A stretch of DNA of 64,000 nt, from NCBI RefSeq assembly GCF_014203605.1, contig NZ_JACHJJ010000004.1:337946-401945 (forward strand). Reading direction: 5' to 3'. This document shows, in pieces, positions 9,056-17,675 of the stretch (positions are counted from its first letter, which is position 1; every line of letters begins with the position of its first letter). Below the pieces are notes generated by a model that made no database searches, was not told the origin of the DNA, and saw only the letters and a list, made by a program, of their open reading frames with translations. Position numbers and translations under genes: made by a program. The DNA is from Thiemannella venezuelensis (GTDB taxonomy: Bacteria; Actinomycetota; Actinomycetes; Streptosporangiales; Streptosporangiaceae).

Positions 9056-10212
9056 AGGTCCTGATCTGCGGAGCCGGGATCGCCGGCCTCACCCTGGCCT
9101 GGTGGCTGCGGCGCGGCGGCGCCGAGGTGACGATCGTCGAGAGGGCGCCCGGGCCGCGCAGCGACGGATACATGATCGACTTCTTCGGCTCGGGCTACGA
9201 CGTGGCCGAGCGGATGGGCGTCCTCGGAGACCTGCGCGAGATCGCCGCCGACATCTCCGAGCTGGCCTACACCGACCCGCGCGGCAGGCGGACCGGAGGC
9301 GTCCGCTACGCCTCCGCCGCGGCGATACTCGGCGGCCGGGTGCTCAGCCTCATGCGCGGCGGACTGGAGTCGGTGCTGCGCTCGTCGCTGGACCCCGGCG
9401 TGGAGGTCCGGTACGGCACCAGCGTCGCCGCCGTCCGGGACGTCCCCGGCGGGGTGGAGGCCGAGCTGACCGACGGGACGGTGAGCCGGGCCGACCTGCT
9501 GGCAGGCGCCGACGGCATCCACTCCGTCGTCCGCCGGCTGGTCTTCGGCCCCGAGGAGCACTACCTGCGCCCCCTGGGCTACCACACCGCCTCCTACCTG
9601 CTCCGGGACGCCGGACTGGCGGAGAGGACCGGCGGGCGGGCGGTGCTGGTGAGCGTGCCGGACCGGCAGGCCGGGATCTACCCGACGCGGGACGGCGCTC
9701 TGGCGGCCTTCCTGGTGCACGCCTGCACGGACACCGCCCTGCCCGCCGACCCCCGCTCCGAGATCACCACCCGCTACCGGGGCATGGGCGCGCTGACGGA
9801 CCGGATCCTGGCCCACTGCCCGCCGGACCCCTACTACGACTGCGTCGCCCAGATCCGGATGCCCCGCTGGAGCCGGGGACGGACCGTCCTGATCGGCGAC
9901 GCCGCCCACGCCGTCTCGCTCATGGCCGGGCAGGGCGCATCGATGGCGATGGGCGGCGCCTACACCCTGGCGGTCGAACTGCTCGGCGCGGACGCAGGGG
10001 CGGCGCTGGAGCGCTACGAGCGGCGGATGCGCCCCTTCGTCCTCGGCAAGCAGGACAGCGGCCGCACCGCCGCCGAGTGGATGGTCCCGCACCAGGCCTG
10101 GAGGATCGCCGTGCGCAACCGCCTGGCCGGCCTCGCCGGGCTGCCCGGCGGCAGGGCGGTCATGGGCCGCGCCTTCAGGCGGCTGAGCGAGAGCGTCATC
10201 CCAGCAGCGTGA
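9052..10212 (+). CDS. FAD-dependent monooxygenase (PHBH/TetX-like)
   Basis: Flavoprotein hydroxylase of 386 residues, group A aromatic-type. The FAD fold opens with CGAGIAGLTLAWWLRRGG (GxGxxG) and VTIVERA; the DG motif is LAGADGIHSVVRR near 160; the GD motif is VLIGDAAHAVSLMAGQG near 280. Members of this group hydroxylate aromatic compounds or inactivate antibiotics such as tetracyclines and rifamycins. The substrate is not readable here. Coupling to the TetR regulator gene in front (ATGA overlap) fits an inducible detoxification or catabolic pair. The 3' end overlaps the convergent NUDIX gene by 17 bases. Confidence 0.9.
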   Translation: MKVLICGAGIAGLTLAWWLRRGGAEVTIVERAPGPRSDGYMIDFFGSGYDVAERMGVLGDLREIAADISELAYTDPRGRRTGGVRYASAAAILGGRVLSLMRGGLESVLRSSLDPGVEVRYGTSVAAVRDVPGGVEAELTDGTVSRADLLAGADGIHSVVRRLVFGPEEHYLRPLGYHTASYLLRDAGLAERTGGRAVLVSVPDRQAGIYPTRDGALAAFLVHACTDTALPADPRSEITTRYRGMGALTDRILAHCPPDPYYDCVAQIRMPRWSRGRTVLIGDAAHAVSLMAGQGASMAMGGAYTLAVELLGADAGAALERYERRMRPFVLGKQDSGRTAAEWMVPHQAWRIAVRNRLAGLAGLPGGRAVMGRAFRRLSESVIPAA

Positions 10213-10684
10213 GCCGGGAGACGACCGAGAGCAGGTCCGGCGGCTCCAGCGGACCGGGCAGTTCCTCCGGGGAGAACCAGCCGGACCCCAGATAGGTCTC
10301 GTCCTCCTCGGCGGTGAACGCGCCGGGATCCGTCTCGGGTGTGCCGCCGAACCTGGCCAGGTAGAACCGCTCGGTCTTGGCGTAGCGCACGCCGAGCCAG
10401 GTGAACTCCCGCCGCACCGGAACCCACCGGTCCAGCACCGCCCCGCCCGGCAGCCCGGTCTCCTCGGCGAGCTCCCGCCGGGCGGCCGCCAGCGGCGTCT
10501 CGCCCGGGTCGATCCCGCCGCCCGGCGGCTCCCACACGGTCTGCCCGCTCACCGTGTCGCGCCAGTGCATCAGCAGCACCCGGCCCCGGCCGTCCACGCA
10601 CACCACCCGCGCCGCGGGCCGGTCGTCCACCGGGGAGCCGCCCGCAGGACCTTCTCCACCGGTTCGCCCGCTGCGCTCGCTCAC
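10196..10684 (-). CDS. NUDIX hydrolase
   Basis: Pyrophosphohydrolase of 162 residues acting on an unknown nucleoside-diphosphate-linked substrate. The full NUDIX box is visible: GGGIDPGETPLAAARRELAEETG, i.e. Gx5Ex7REUxEExG, near 55-77, preceded by VWEPPGG. The GTG start has TAGCGT (coding strand, 10694-10699 on plus) 9 bases upstream and no Shine-Dalgarno, suggesting a leaderless message. It converges with the FAD monooxygenase and overlaps its last 17 bases, so the two 3' ends can form antisense pairs. Confidence 0.9.
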   Translation of the reverse strand: MSERSGRTGGEGPAGGSPVDDRPAARVVCVDGRGRVLLMHWRDTVSGQTVWEPPGGGIDPGETPLAAARRELAEETGLPGGAVLDRWVPVRREFTWLGVRYAKTERFYLARFGGTPETDPGAFTAEEDETYLGSGWFSPEELPGPLEPPDLLSVVSRLTLLG

Positions 10685-10730
10685 AGACCCGGGACGCTAC
10701 CACCACGGCGGCGCCGGCGACCCGGCCGCC

Positions 10731-11363
10731 TCAGCGCTTCATCGCGCCGTCGGCGATGGCGTCGGCGGCCTCGCCGATCGCGATGCCGACGACCTCCAGG
10801 CGGCGGACCAGCTCGCGCTCCTTCATGGCCTCGGAGGTGATCTCACCGGAGAAGATGCGGGCGATCTCGTACTGGTACATGCGCTGGAGGGTGCCGCTGA
10901 CCTTCTTGACCTCCAGGGCGTCGTGGCTGACCACCGAGGGGCCGGAGGCCAGGTCGCGCACGGCGGTCTCCAGCGCCTCGATGCCGACGATCACCTGGTC
11001 CAGCATGGGGGCGAAGCGCTGCTGCTCGCGGACCCGGTACAGGTGCGACTCGCGGACGAAGTCGCGCAGCGAGTCCAGGATGTCGTCGATCGAGCGGGAG
11101 AGGCGGAAGATGTCCTCGCGGTCGATCGGGGTGATGAGCGAGCCGGACAGCTCCTCCACCAGCCGGGCGCGCTGGGTGTCGCCCCGGTGCTCGATCTCCC
11201 GCATCTCCTCGTGCGCGTCGGTCCTCCGGGTGTCGCCGCCGATCATCGCGACGGCCAGCCAGGCGCCCTCCTTGGTCGCCTTCAGCTGGCCGATCAGCGC
11301 CTCGGCGAGCGCGCTGTCCATGTGGCCGGTCATCAGGTCCCGGACCCTGCGCAACCGTTTCAC
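10731..11363 (-). CDS. DUF47/PhoU-like phosphate transport accessory protein
   Basis: All-helical cytoplasmic protein of 210 residues of the DUF47 family, which accompanies PiT phosphate permeases and is thought to modulate them in a PhoU-like way. Seen are the charged helices with EMREIEHRGDTQRARLVEEL and TPIDREDIFRLSRSIDDILDSLRDF, the conserved metal-site-like E/D-rich segments of PhoU folds. The GTG start overlaps the PiT stop by 4 bases, so it is coupled to the transporter gene. Longer upstream readings of the same frame run through the PiT gene and are shadows. Confidence 0.9.
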   Translation of the reverse strand: MKRLRRVRDLMTGHMDSALAEALIGQLKATKEGAWLAVAMIGGDTRRTDAHEEMREIEHRGDTQRARLVEELSGSLITPIDREDIFRLSRSIDDILDSLRDFVRESHLYRVREQQRFAPMLDQVIVGIEALETAVRDLASGPSVVSHDALEVKKVSGTLQRMYQYEIARIFSGEITSEAMKERELVRRLEVVGIAIGEAADAIADGAMKR

Positions 11364-12298
11364 GCGATCACCCCTCTGACGACGAGCGCCGCCGCCGCCG
11401 CGAGCGCCCCGCTCACCGGCAGCGTCAGCATCCAGGCTAGAACGATCTTCATGGCGGCGTGCCAGCGCACCCGCCCGGAACTGCCGGCCATGCCCGCGCC
11501 GATCAGGGCCCCGGCGATGGTCTGGGTCATGCTCACCGGCGCGCCGATCGCGGCGCACCCGAGAACGGCGGTGCCGGTCGCCAGCTCCGCGGTCACCCCG
11601 TGCAGCGGGCGGGAGGCGATGATCTCGCGGCTGAGCAGGCGGCCGGCGCGCGGCAGGCCGTACACCGCACCGGCCCCGAACAGCCCGGCCATCGCCACGC
11701 AGGTGGACAGGGGGGCTCCCGACAGACCCAGCGAGAGCATGAAGACGGCCAGCATCTTCTGGCCGTCGTTGGCCGCGTAGGCCAGGCACTGCAGGACGAA
11801 CCCGGCACGGTGCCACTGCCGCAGCGTGCGGCCGTACGCCAGCCTGGCCAGCAGCAGGCTCACCGGGACCGCCAGCAGCGCTCCGACGAACGGCGCCGCC
11901 AGCGCGACCCCGAGCACGAACAGCACGTTCCCGTAGGAGACCGGCACGCCCCAGCCCAGGTCGGCGCCGGTGAGAGCGCCCACGATGGCGAGGGTCAGAC
12001 TGGTGGGCCGCCCCCGGTTGCTCAGGAACATGACGACGGCCAGCGCGCTGAGCACCGCGACGGCCATGGCGACCTGGCCGTCCGGGCCCTCCATGGTGGC
12101 CAGCCGGGTGGTGAAGGTCAGCGCGACCCGGTGGGCCACCGAGGGGACCAGCGCGATCGCGGCCATCATCATGAGCACGCCGGTCACCGGCCGGATGCTG
12201 GGGACCTTCAGCCCGGTCGCGAGCAGTGCGCCGCCGTCGTTGATCCCGCTGATGACCGCGAACAGCCCGGCGAGTGCCGTCAGGGCGATCGAGCTCAC
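11360..12298 (-). CDS. pit: PiT-family inorganic phosphate transporter
   Basis: Low-affinity, ion-coupled phosphate permease of 312 residues with about 8-10 hydrophobic helices. The two inverted PiT signatures are present in divergent form: SGINDGGALLATGL near the N-terminus and AYAANDGQKMLAVFML near 190. The central Asn-Asp pairs are kept while the usual GANDVAN is altered to GINDGG. GTG 12298 has GGAGG three bases upstream; an in-frame GTG at 12319 would add seven residues without a site. It forms a two-gene operon with the DUF47 gene. I see no PHO box in front of it. Confidence 0.87.
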   Translation of the reverse strand: MSSIALTALAGLFAVISGINDGGALLATGLKVPSIRPVTGVLMMMAAIALVPSVAHRVALTFTTRLATMEGPDGQVAMAVAVLSALAVVMFLSNRGRPTSLTLAIVGALTGADLGWGVPVSYGNVLFVLGVALAAPFVGALLAVPVSLLLARLAYGRTLRQWHRAGFVLQCLAYAANDGQKMLAVFMLSLGLSGAPLSTCVAMAGLFGAGAVYGLPRAGRLLSREIIASRPLHGVTAELATGTAVLGCAAIGAPVSMTQTIAGALIGAGMAGSSGRVRWHAAMKIVLAWMLTLPVSGALAAAAALVVRGVIA

Positions 12299-12590
12299 GG
12301 TCCTCCGTCCCGGCTGCACGCCGGGCGCCCGGCAGGGCCGGTCCGGCAGGGGCTCCTCAGGTGGGCGGCGGCTGTCGTCGGAAACGGTCGGCGGTACCGG
12401 TCCGGCCGCACTGATATGCGACTACATACCCAAGATCAAGCGAATGATGGGTAAAAGTTCTTGCTTGCCCGCCCCGGCCGGGGGCCCGGCGACCCCGCGG
12501 GCGGACTGCGGCGGTGGCCGCGGCCGGAACGCTGTACCCTGCCCAGACCGGCCTCACGGCACCGTCGATCCGACCTCCCAAGGTGAAGTC

Positions 12591-13448
12591 ATGAGTTCCG
12601 CCGAGTATGTTCTGACCCTGTCCTGCCCCGACCGCCCGGGTGTGGTCGCCGCCGTGTCCGGGCTGCTCGCCGGGCGAGGTTGCAACATCATCGAGAGCCA
12701 GCAGTTCGGCGACCGCGCCGCCGGGCGGTTCTTCATGCGCGTGCAGTTCTCCGCCCCCGCCTCCGTCCCCGCGGACGAGCTGCGCGCCGGCTTCGCCGCG
12801 CTGGCCCCCGAGTTCGGCATGGACATCGCGCTGCGCGACACGGCGGTCAAGCCGCGGGTGCTCATCATGGTCAGCAAGTACGGCCACTGCCTGAACGACC
12901 TGCTCTACCGGGTCCGCTCCGGGCTGCTGGACATCGAGATCGTCGCGGTCGTCTCCAACCACCCCGACCTGCGCCCGCTCACCCAGTCCTACGGCATCGA
13001 CTACCACCACCTGCCGGTCACCCCGGAGAGCAAGCCCCGGCAGGAGGCGGAGGTCCTGGCGCTGGTCGAGCACTACCGGGCCGACCTGGTGGTGCTCGCC
13101 CGCTACATGCAGGTGCTCTCGGAGGACCTCTGCGAGAAGCTCGCCGGGCGGGCGATCAACATCCACCACTCGTTCCTGCCGTCGTTCAAGGGAGCCAAGC
13201 CGTACCACCAGGCGCACGCCCGGGGCGTGAAGCTGATCGGCGCCACCGCCCACTACGTCACCTCCGTCCTGGACGAGGGACCGATCATCGAGCAGGAGGT
13301 CGCGCGGGTCGACCACAGCCACTCCCCGGAGGACCTGGCCGCCATCGGCAGGGACATGGAGTGCGTCGCCCTGGCCCGGGCCGTGAAGTGGCACGCCGAG
13401 CAGCGCGTGGTGCTCGACGGGCACAAGACCATCGTCTTCCCCCGCTGA
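12591..13448 (+). CDS. purU: Formyltetrahydrofolate deformylase
   Basis: Hydrolyses 10-formyl-THF to THF and formate, balancing one-carbon units and supplying formate for purine synthesis. The 285-residue protein has an N-terminal ACT domain (VLTLSCPDRPGVVAAVSGLLA) that senses glycine/methionine in the E. coli enzyme, followed by a formyltransferase-fold domain with VLIMVSKYGHCLNDLL and the catalytic segment NIHHSFLPSFKGAKPYHQA and GATAHYVTSVLDEGPIIEQ (Asn-His-Asp triad). ATG 12591 is preceded by AAGGTGAA. It stands alone between divergent phosphate transport genes and the sigma factor. Confidence 0.95.
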   Translation: MSSAEYVLTLSCPDRPGVVAAVSGLLAGRGCNIIESQQFGDRAAGRFFMRVQFSAPASVPADELRAGFAALAPEFGMDIALRDTAVKPRVLIMVSKYGHCLNDLLYRVRSGLLDIEIVAVVSNHPDLRPLTQSYGIDYHHLPVTPESKPRQEAEVLALVEHYRADLVVLARYMQVLSEDLCEKLAGRAINIHHSFLPSFKGAKPYHQAHARGVKLIGATAHYVTSVLDEGPIIEQEVARVDHSHSPEDLAAIGRDMECVALARAVKWHAEQRVVLDGHKTIVFPR

Positions 13449-13675
13449 CGCGGAGCTTTTTCTCCCGGGCCGCGGGCATCCGGAGCGGCGCCCGGGGCGA
13501 ATGACGGGTGGCCGCACATCCCTTCCCTCGTCCCCGGCACCGGAGGAACCCGATGCGAAGGCTCCCCTTGAGGGCTCGCGCCGCGCCGTACGGCACGGAT
13601 CCGTCCATGCCCTCCACATTCCCGTCTGATGGTGACAAGCTCTGATTCCAGATGACTTATCGGGAGTGTGGTGGC

Positions 13676-14230
13676 ATGGAGGCGCCTGTCACGGACGACC
13701 GCCTGCTGCACCAGCGGATCGCGGGCGGGGAGGAGGCGGCGCTGGGAGAGCTCTACGACCGCTTCGCGCCGCTGGTCTTCGGCCTCAGCGCACGGATCAC
13801 CCGGGACCGCTCGGCGGCGGAGGACATCACCCAGGAGGTCTTCATCTCCTTCTGGGAGCGCCCCCTCGCCTTCGACCCCGGCCGCGGGACGCTCCGTGCC
13901 TGGCTGGCCACCATCGCCCACCGGCGGGCGGTGGACCACGTCCGCGCGCAGGAGCGCCGCAAGGCGTCGGTGCTCGGCCCGCGGCTGGTGGAACCCGAGC
14001 CGGAGCGGCTGGAGGACGCGGTGCTGTCCCGGCAGGAGGCCGACGGAGTACGGCTGGCGGTCGGCAAGCTGCCCGACGACCTCCGCGAGGTCATCGAGCT
14101 GGCCTACTACCGGGGACGCACCTACCGGCAGGTCGCCGAGGAGCTCGGGCTGCCGGAGGGGACCGCCAAGTCGAGGATCAGGACGGGGCTGCGCAGGCTC
14201 GCCGACGCGCTGACCGAGGAGGGCGCATGA
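13676..14230 (+). CDS. ECF-type RNA polymerase sigma factor
   Basis: Group 4 sigma factor of about 184 residues. Region 2 is seen as LYDRFAPLVFGLSARIT..SAAEDITQEVFISFWERP, with the -10 recognition helix RAWLATIAHRRAVDHVRAQERR; region 4 as LPDDLREVIELAYYRGRTYRQVAEELGLPEGTAKSRIRTGLRRL. The arrangement resembles the SigK/SigL-type ECF groups of actinobacteria. ATG 13676 has GGAG ten bases upstream; ATG 13652 in the same frame is possible but lacks a site. The stop overlaps the next gene by 4 bases, so sigma factor and partner are made together, the usual layout for a sigma/anti-sigma pair. Confidence 0.92.
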   Translation: MEAPVTDDRLLHQRIAGGEEAALGELYDRFAPLVFGLSARITRDRSAAEDITQEVFISFWERPLAFDPGRGTLRAWLATIAHRRAVDHVRAQERRKASVLGPRLVEPEPERLEDAVLSRQEADGVRLAVGKLPDDLREVIELAYYRGRTYRQVAEELGLPEGTAKSRIRTGLRRLADALTEEGA

Positions 14231-15201
14231 ACGACGATCCGACCCATCGCCTGTATCTCGACGCACTGGAGGAGGCACTGGCGGAGACGGCGGCGGGGGA
14301 CGCGCCGCCGCAGGCCCCGCTGCGCCCGCTGACGCTCACCGCGGCCCGCGCCCGGCGCCGCCCCGCCGCCTCGGTCTCCGGCTGGACGGCGCCCTTCGCC
14401 GGCCGGATCGCGGCCATGGACGCCCTGCTGGGCGAGGCGGGCGAGGACGACTGGGGGCGGGAGACCGTCGAGGGGTGGACGCTCCAGGAACTGCTGGCCC
14501 ACCTCGCGGCCAAGGACGGGCTGGTCGCGCTCTCGGCGGGCGCGCCCGTCCTCGGCCCGCCGGTGATCGCGGACGAGGCGCTCGCCCGGACCGCGGAGCT
14601 GCAGGAGTACGAGCGCCGCAGGGTGCCCGAGCAGACCCGCCGCGACTGGCGGGCCCAGGCCGACGCGCTCTGCCGGCACCTGGCCCCCCTGCCGCCGGAG
14701 ACCCCGATGACGGTGAGCGGGTTCACGATGCCGGTCGCCGACCACCTGCTGGCCAGGATGCTGGAGACCTGGATCCACACCGCGGACGCCGCGGGAGCGG
14801 CGGGGGTCCGGCTGCCCGACCCCGTCCCCGGGCACATCGAGCCCACCGCCGACCTGTGCGTACGGCTCATGCCCCTGACCATGCTGATGCGCGGGCACGC
14901 GGTGGCCGAGGGCAGGGCCGTACGGCTCGTGCTGACCGGCCACGGAGGCGGGAGCTGGCACGTGCCGCTGCACCCGGGCGGGCGGGCCGTACGGGAGGGA
15001 GGCCCGGCCGGTGCCGCCGCGACCGGCCGGGACACGCGGGGCGGCGGCCCGGCCGACGCGACGGTCACCTGCGACGTGATCGAGTTCTGCTTCCTGGTGG
15101 GCGGCAGGGGGGAGCCCGCGCGGTTCGCGGCCGGGGTGGAGGGGGACGCCGGCCTCGCCCGCGACCTGCTGCACGCCGCCCCCGCCCTGTCCGGCCCCTG
15201 A
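14227..15201 (+). CDS. MDMPI/DinB-type mycothiol-linked protein, putative sigma partner
   Basis: A 324-residue soluble protein whose region from about 55 to 210 matches the mycothiol-dependent maleylpyruvate isomerase N-terminal (DinB-2) fold: WTLQELLAHLAAKD gives the first metal-ligand helix, and MLETWIHTADAAGA carries the second His. The first 50 residues are separate and acidic (MNDDPTHRLYLDALEEALAE), a possible sigma-binding tail. No zinc anti-sigma motif (HxxxCxxC) and no transmembrane segment are present. Coupled by ATGA to the ECF sigma gene, it is placed exactly where an anti-sigma factor normally sits, so a thiol- or mycothiol-responsive regulator role is plausible but unproven; an ordinary mycothiol transferase is the alternative. 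Confidence 0.75.
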   Translation: MNDDPTHRLYLDALEEALAETAAGDAPPQAPLRPLTLTAARARRRPAASVSGWTAPFAGRIAAMDALLGEAGEDDWGRETVEGWTLQELLAHLAAKDGLVALSAGAPVLGPPVIADEALARTAELQEYERRRVPEQTRRDWRAQADALCRHLAPLPPETPMTVSGFTMPVADHLLARMLETWIHTADAAGAAGVRLPDPVPGHIEPTADLCVRLMPLTMLMRGHAVAEGRAVRLVLTGHGGGSWHVPLHPGGRAVREGGPAGAAATGRDTRGGGPADATVTCDVIEFCFLVGGRGEPARFAAGVEGDAGLARDLLHAAPALSGP

Positions 15202-15209
15202 CGGTCCGC

Positions 15210-16568
15210 TCAGGGGCGTGCGGAGATCATCCGCAGCTCGCCGTCCGGGAACGTCCCGGTGACCGACACCGACCGGAAGCCCGCGCCGGTCAGCAGCGCG
15301 CGGAACTCCGCCTCCGTACGCTCCCGGCCGCCGGTGGCCACCAGCATGTTGAGGTCGCTCATCACGGTCCCGGTGGCGGCGGGGGAGTCGATCCGCTCCG
15401 GCAGCACCGGCTCCAGGACCAGCAGCACGGCCTCCGGGCCCATGGCCGCGCGGCAGGTCCGCAGGATCGCGCCGGCACGCTCGTCGTCCCAGTTGTGGAT
15501 GACGCTCTTGAACAGGTAGGCGTCGGCCCCCTGCGGCACCTTCTCGAAGAAGTCCCCGCTGACGATCTCGCATCGGTCGCGGAGGCCGGCCAGGTTCCGC
15601 TCCGCCTCGGCGAGCCCGCCGGGCAGGTCGAAGAGCACCCCCCTCAGCTCCGGTACGGCCCGCAGGATCGCCGAGAGCAGGGTGCCGTCCCCGCCGCCGA
15701 GGTCCACCAGGGTGCCGAACCGGGTGAAGTCGAAACCCTGGACGACCCCGGGCGCGATCCTGCGGGTGTAGTCGGACATGGCCCGGTTGAAGACCGCGGA
15801 CTCCTCCGGGTTGCGGGCCGTCCACTCGAACGGCGGGTAGCCGGTGACCCGCTCCCACATCGGCTCCCCGGTCCGGACGCTCTCGGCCAGCAGCCCCCAG
15901 GCCGCCCACACGCCGGGCCCGCAGAACAGCCGGGCCAGCGCGCGGAAGGAGTCCGGGGTGCCGTCCCTGAGCCGGTCGCCCGCCTCGGTGAGCACGAAGC
16001 GGCCGGGGGCGGTCTCGGCGACCAGGCCGAAGCAGGCCAGTGCCCGCAGCAGCCGGTGCAGCGAGGGGGCGTGCGTGCCGGTCGCGGCGGCGAGCTCGGC
16101 GGCGCTGAGGGGGCCGCCGGTCAGGTGCCCCGCCAGGTCGAGCTCGGCGGCCACGTAGATGACCTGGGCGGGCATGAAGCCGAAGACCAGCTCTCGTTGC
16201 GGGCTCACCGGGGCCGTCACGGCCGGGCGGTACGTCCCGAAGTGCCAGGGGTTGCCCTCGGGGTCCTCGCACATGTAGTCGCGCGAGCCGTACGGCTGGT
16301 CGGCGGGCCCCGCGGTGACCGCGGCCCCCGCCGCCCGCGCCCGGTCGTGGTGGGCGTCCGGGTCGTCCACGGCGATGTAGACCCCCTGCCCGCCGGGCTC
16401 CCCGGCACCCAGCATGATCATGCCGGTGCCGGCGGACAGCTCGGCATGCTTGATCGCGCCGTCGTCCCCCGTGGAGACCCGGTGGACCTCGAATCCGAAC
16501 GCCTCGACGAGCCACTCGATCGCCGCACCGGGTTCCCGGTAGCGGACCAGTGGATAAACCGCCTGCAT
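15210..16568 (-). CDS. VOC-domain / SAM O-methyltransferase fusion
   Basis: Two-domain enzyme of 452 residues. Residues 1-120 form a vicinal-oxygen-chelate (glyoxalase/bleomycin-resistance-like) domain: YPLVRYREPGAAIEWLVEAFGFE, then DYMCEDPEGNPWHFGTY. From about 135 it is a class I SAM methyltransferase of the plant-type O-methyltransferase family, with a helical dimerisation domain (TGTHAPSLHRLLRALACFGL), the SAM loop LVDLGGGDGTLL, and DAYLFKSVIHNWDDE with the catalytic-base region. Such methyltransferases act on small aromatic or polyketide hydroxyls. The fusion is unusual; the VOC part may bind the substrate. It converges with the MDMPI gene (8-base gap) and lies downstream of an AraC regulator on the same strand. 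Confidence 0.85.
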   Translation of the reverse strand: MQAVYPLVRYREPGAAIEWLVEAFGFEVHRVSTGDDGAIKHAELSAGTGMIMLGAGEPGGQGVYIAVDDPDAHHDRARAAGAAVTAGPADQPYGSRDYMCEDPEGNPWHFGTYRPAVTAPVSPQRELVFGFMPAQVIYVAAELDLAGHLTGGPLSAAELAAATGTHAPSLHRLLRALACFGLVAETAPGRFVLTEAGDRLRDGTPDSFRALARLFCGPGVWAAWGLLAESVRTGEPMWERVTGYPPFEWTARNPEESAVFNRAMSDYTRRIAPGVVQGFDFTRFGTLVDLGGGDGTLLSAILRAVPELRGVLFDLPGGLAEAERNLAGLRDRCEIVSGDFFEKVPQGADAYLFKSVIHNWDDERAGAILRTCRAAMGPEAVLLVLEPVLPERIDSPAATGTVMSDLNMLVATGGRERTEAEFRALLTGAGFRSVSVTGTFPDGELRMISARP

Positions 16569-16701
16569 GGTCGCCTCCTCCGTGTGGTGAGACCACGGTC
16601 TCCCGGGGAGGGGCGTGCGGGCTTGGAAAAATCTGACCCGGTCGCTCCGGGGAGGCCGGCGGCGTCCGGCGGCGAGCCGGTGACCTGCGGAGGACGGCCG
16701 C

Positions 16702-17523
16702 TCAACCGGCGACGGCGATCGGGCACTCCGGCCACGGGGCCACCAGCCCGCGGGGCGTGACCCCGGCCATGGCCCGGAAGTCGCGGTTCATGTGCGCCTG
16801 GTCGTAGTAGCCGCAGGCGGCGGCGGTGTCGGCCGGGGGCCTCCCGGCCCGCAGGCGGGCGACGGCGTGCTCGAAGCGCAGCACCCGGGCGACGGACTTG
16901 GGCGTCATCCCGATCTGGTCGCGGAAGCGGGCGGCCAGATGGCGGTGGCTCCATCCCAGCTCACCGGCGAGCGCCGCGATCGGGACCCTCCCCCGGGTGG
17001 CGGAGAGCCGCTCCCAGGCCCGGACGATGCGGGGGTCGGGCGCGGGGGCCGCCTGGATCCGCCGGGTGAGCAGGGCGTCCAGGAGGGCCAGCCGGGCACT
17101 CCGGCCGGTGGCCTCGGCCAGCCGCTCGACGGCGGCGCCCGCCCACGGGCCGAGCGCGTCCTCCAGCGGGACCACCCGGTTGGCCAGCTCGCCCATCGGC
17201 ATCCCGAACAGCCGCCGTGCGCCGAGCGGCGTCAGGTTGACCTGCAGCCCCTCGGCGACTCCGGCCGTGGTGGTGTCGACGTAGGTGTCGTGCAGCCCCG
17301 CGGTGAAGGAGGCCAGCCGCTCCCGCCCGCCCGGCCCGCTGAGTCCCAGCGGCTCGCCGAACCCGAAGATCACGACCATCCCGGCGAACGGCGGCTGCCG
17401 CCGTGCCAGCGGCTCCTCGTAGCGCTCGGTGTAGGCCGTGAACTCCGTCACGTAGGGGCGCAGGAAGGCGCCCGGCCTGCCCTCGGCGAAGGTCAGGCCA
17501 CCGATCACGCCGGCGTCGCCCAC
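16702..17523 (-). CDS. AraC-family transcriptional regulator
   Basis: Regulator of about 273 residues. The C-terminal third carries the double helix-turn-helix: VPIAALAGELGWSHRHLAARFRDQIGMTPKSVARVLRFEHAV and DTAAACGYYDQAHMNRDFRAMAGVTPRGL. The N-terminal part (EGRPGAFLRPYVTEFTAYTE..) matches the ligand-binding domain seen in AraC proteins annotated with a DUF6597-like region. GTG 17523 is my choice; GTG 17508 is also possible, and neither has a strong ribosome site. The gene lies 133 bases upstream of, and in the same direction as, the VOC-methyltransferase gene and probably controls it. Confidence 0.85.
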   Translation of the reverse strand: MGDAGVIGGLTFAEGRPGAFLRPYVTEFTAYTERYEEPLARRQPPFAGMVVIFGFGEPLGLSGPGGRERLASFTAGLHDTYVDTTTAGVAEGLQVNLTPLGARRLFGMPMGELANRVVPLEDALGPWAGAAVERLAEATGRSARLALLDALLTRRIQAAPAPDPRIVRAWERLSATRGRVPIAALAGELGWSHRHLAARFRDQIGMTPKSVARVLRFEHAVARLRAGRPPADTAAACGYYDQAHMNRDFRAMAGVTPRGLVAPWPECPIAVAG

Positions 17524-17622
17524 GGTCCGACGGTAGCCGCCGCCACCGACATTCTCCCGCCGCGCCCGGACGCCCCGGCTCTTCCTGCCGGCCCGGCGCC
17601 GGAAGGCATCCCGCCGGGCCGG

Positions 17623-17664
17623 TCCGTCCCGGCCTCCCCGGCGGTGCGGGAGGTCCGGGACGGA
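17623..17664 (-). terminator. Hairpin after the S9 peptidase gene
   Basis: Stem TCCGTCCCGG-CCTCCC (17623-17638) pairs with GGGAGG-T-CCGGGACGGA (17648-17664) with one bulged base. It lies 12 bases past the stop of the leftward prolyl oligopeptidase gene. Confidence 0.75.
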
Positions 17665-17675
17665 GCGGGACGGAC

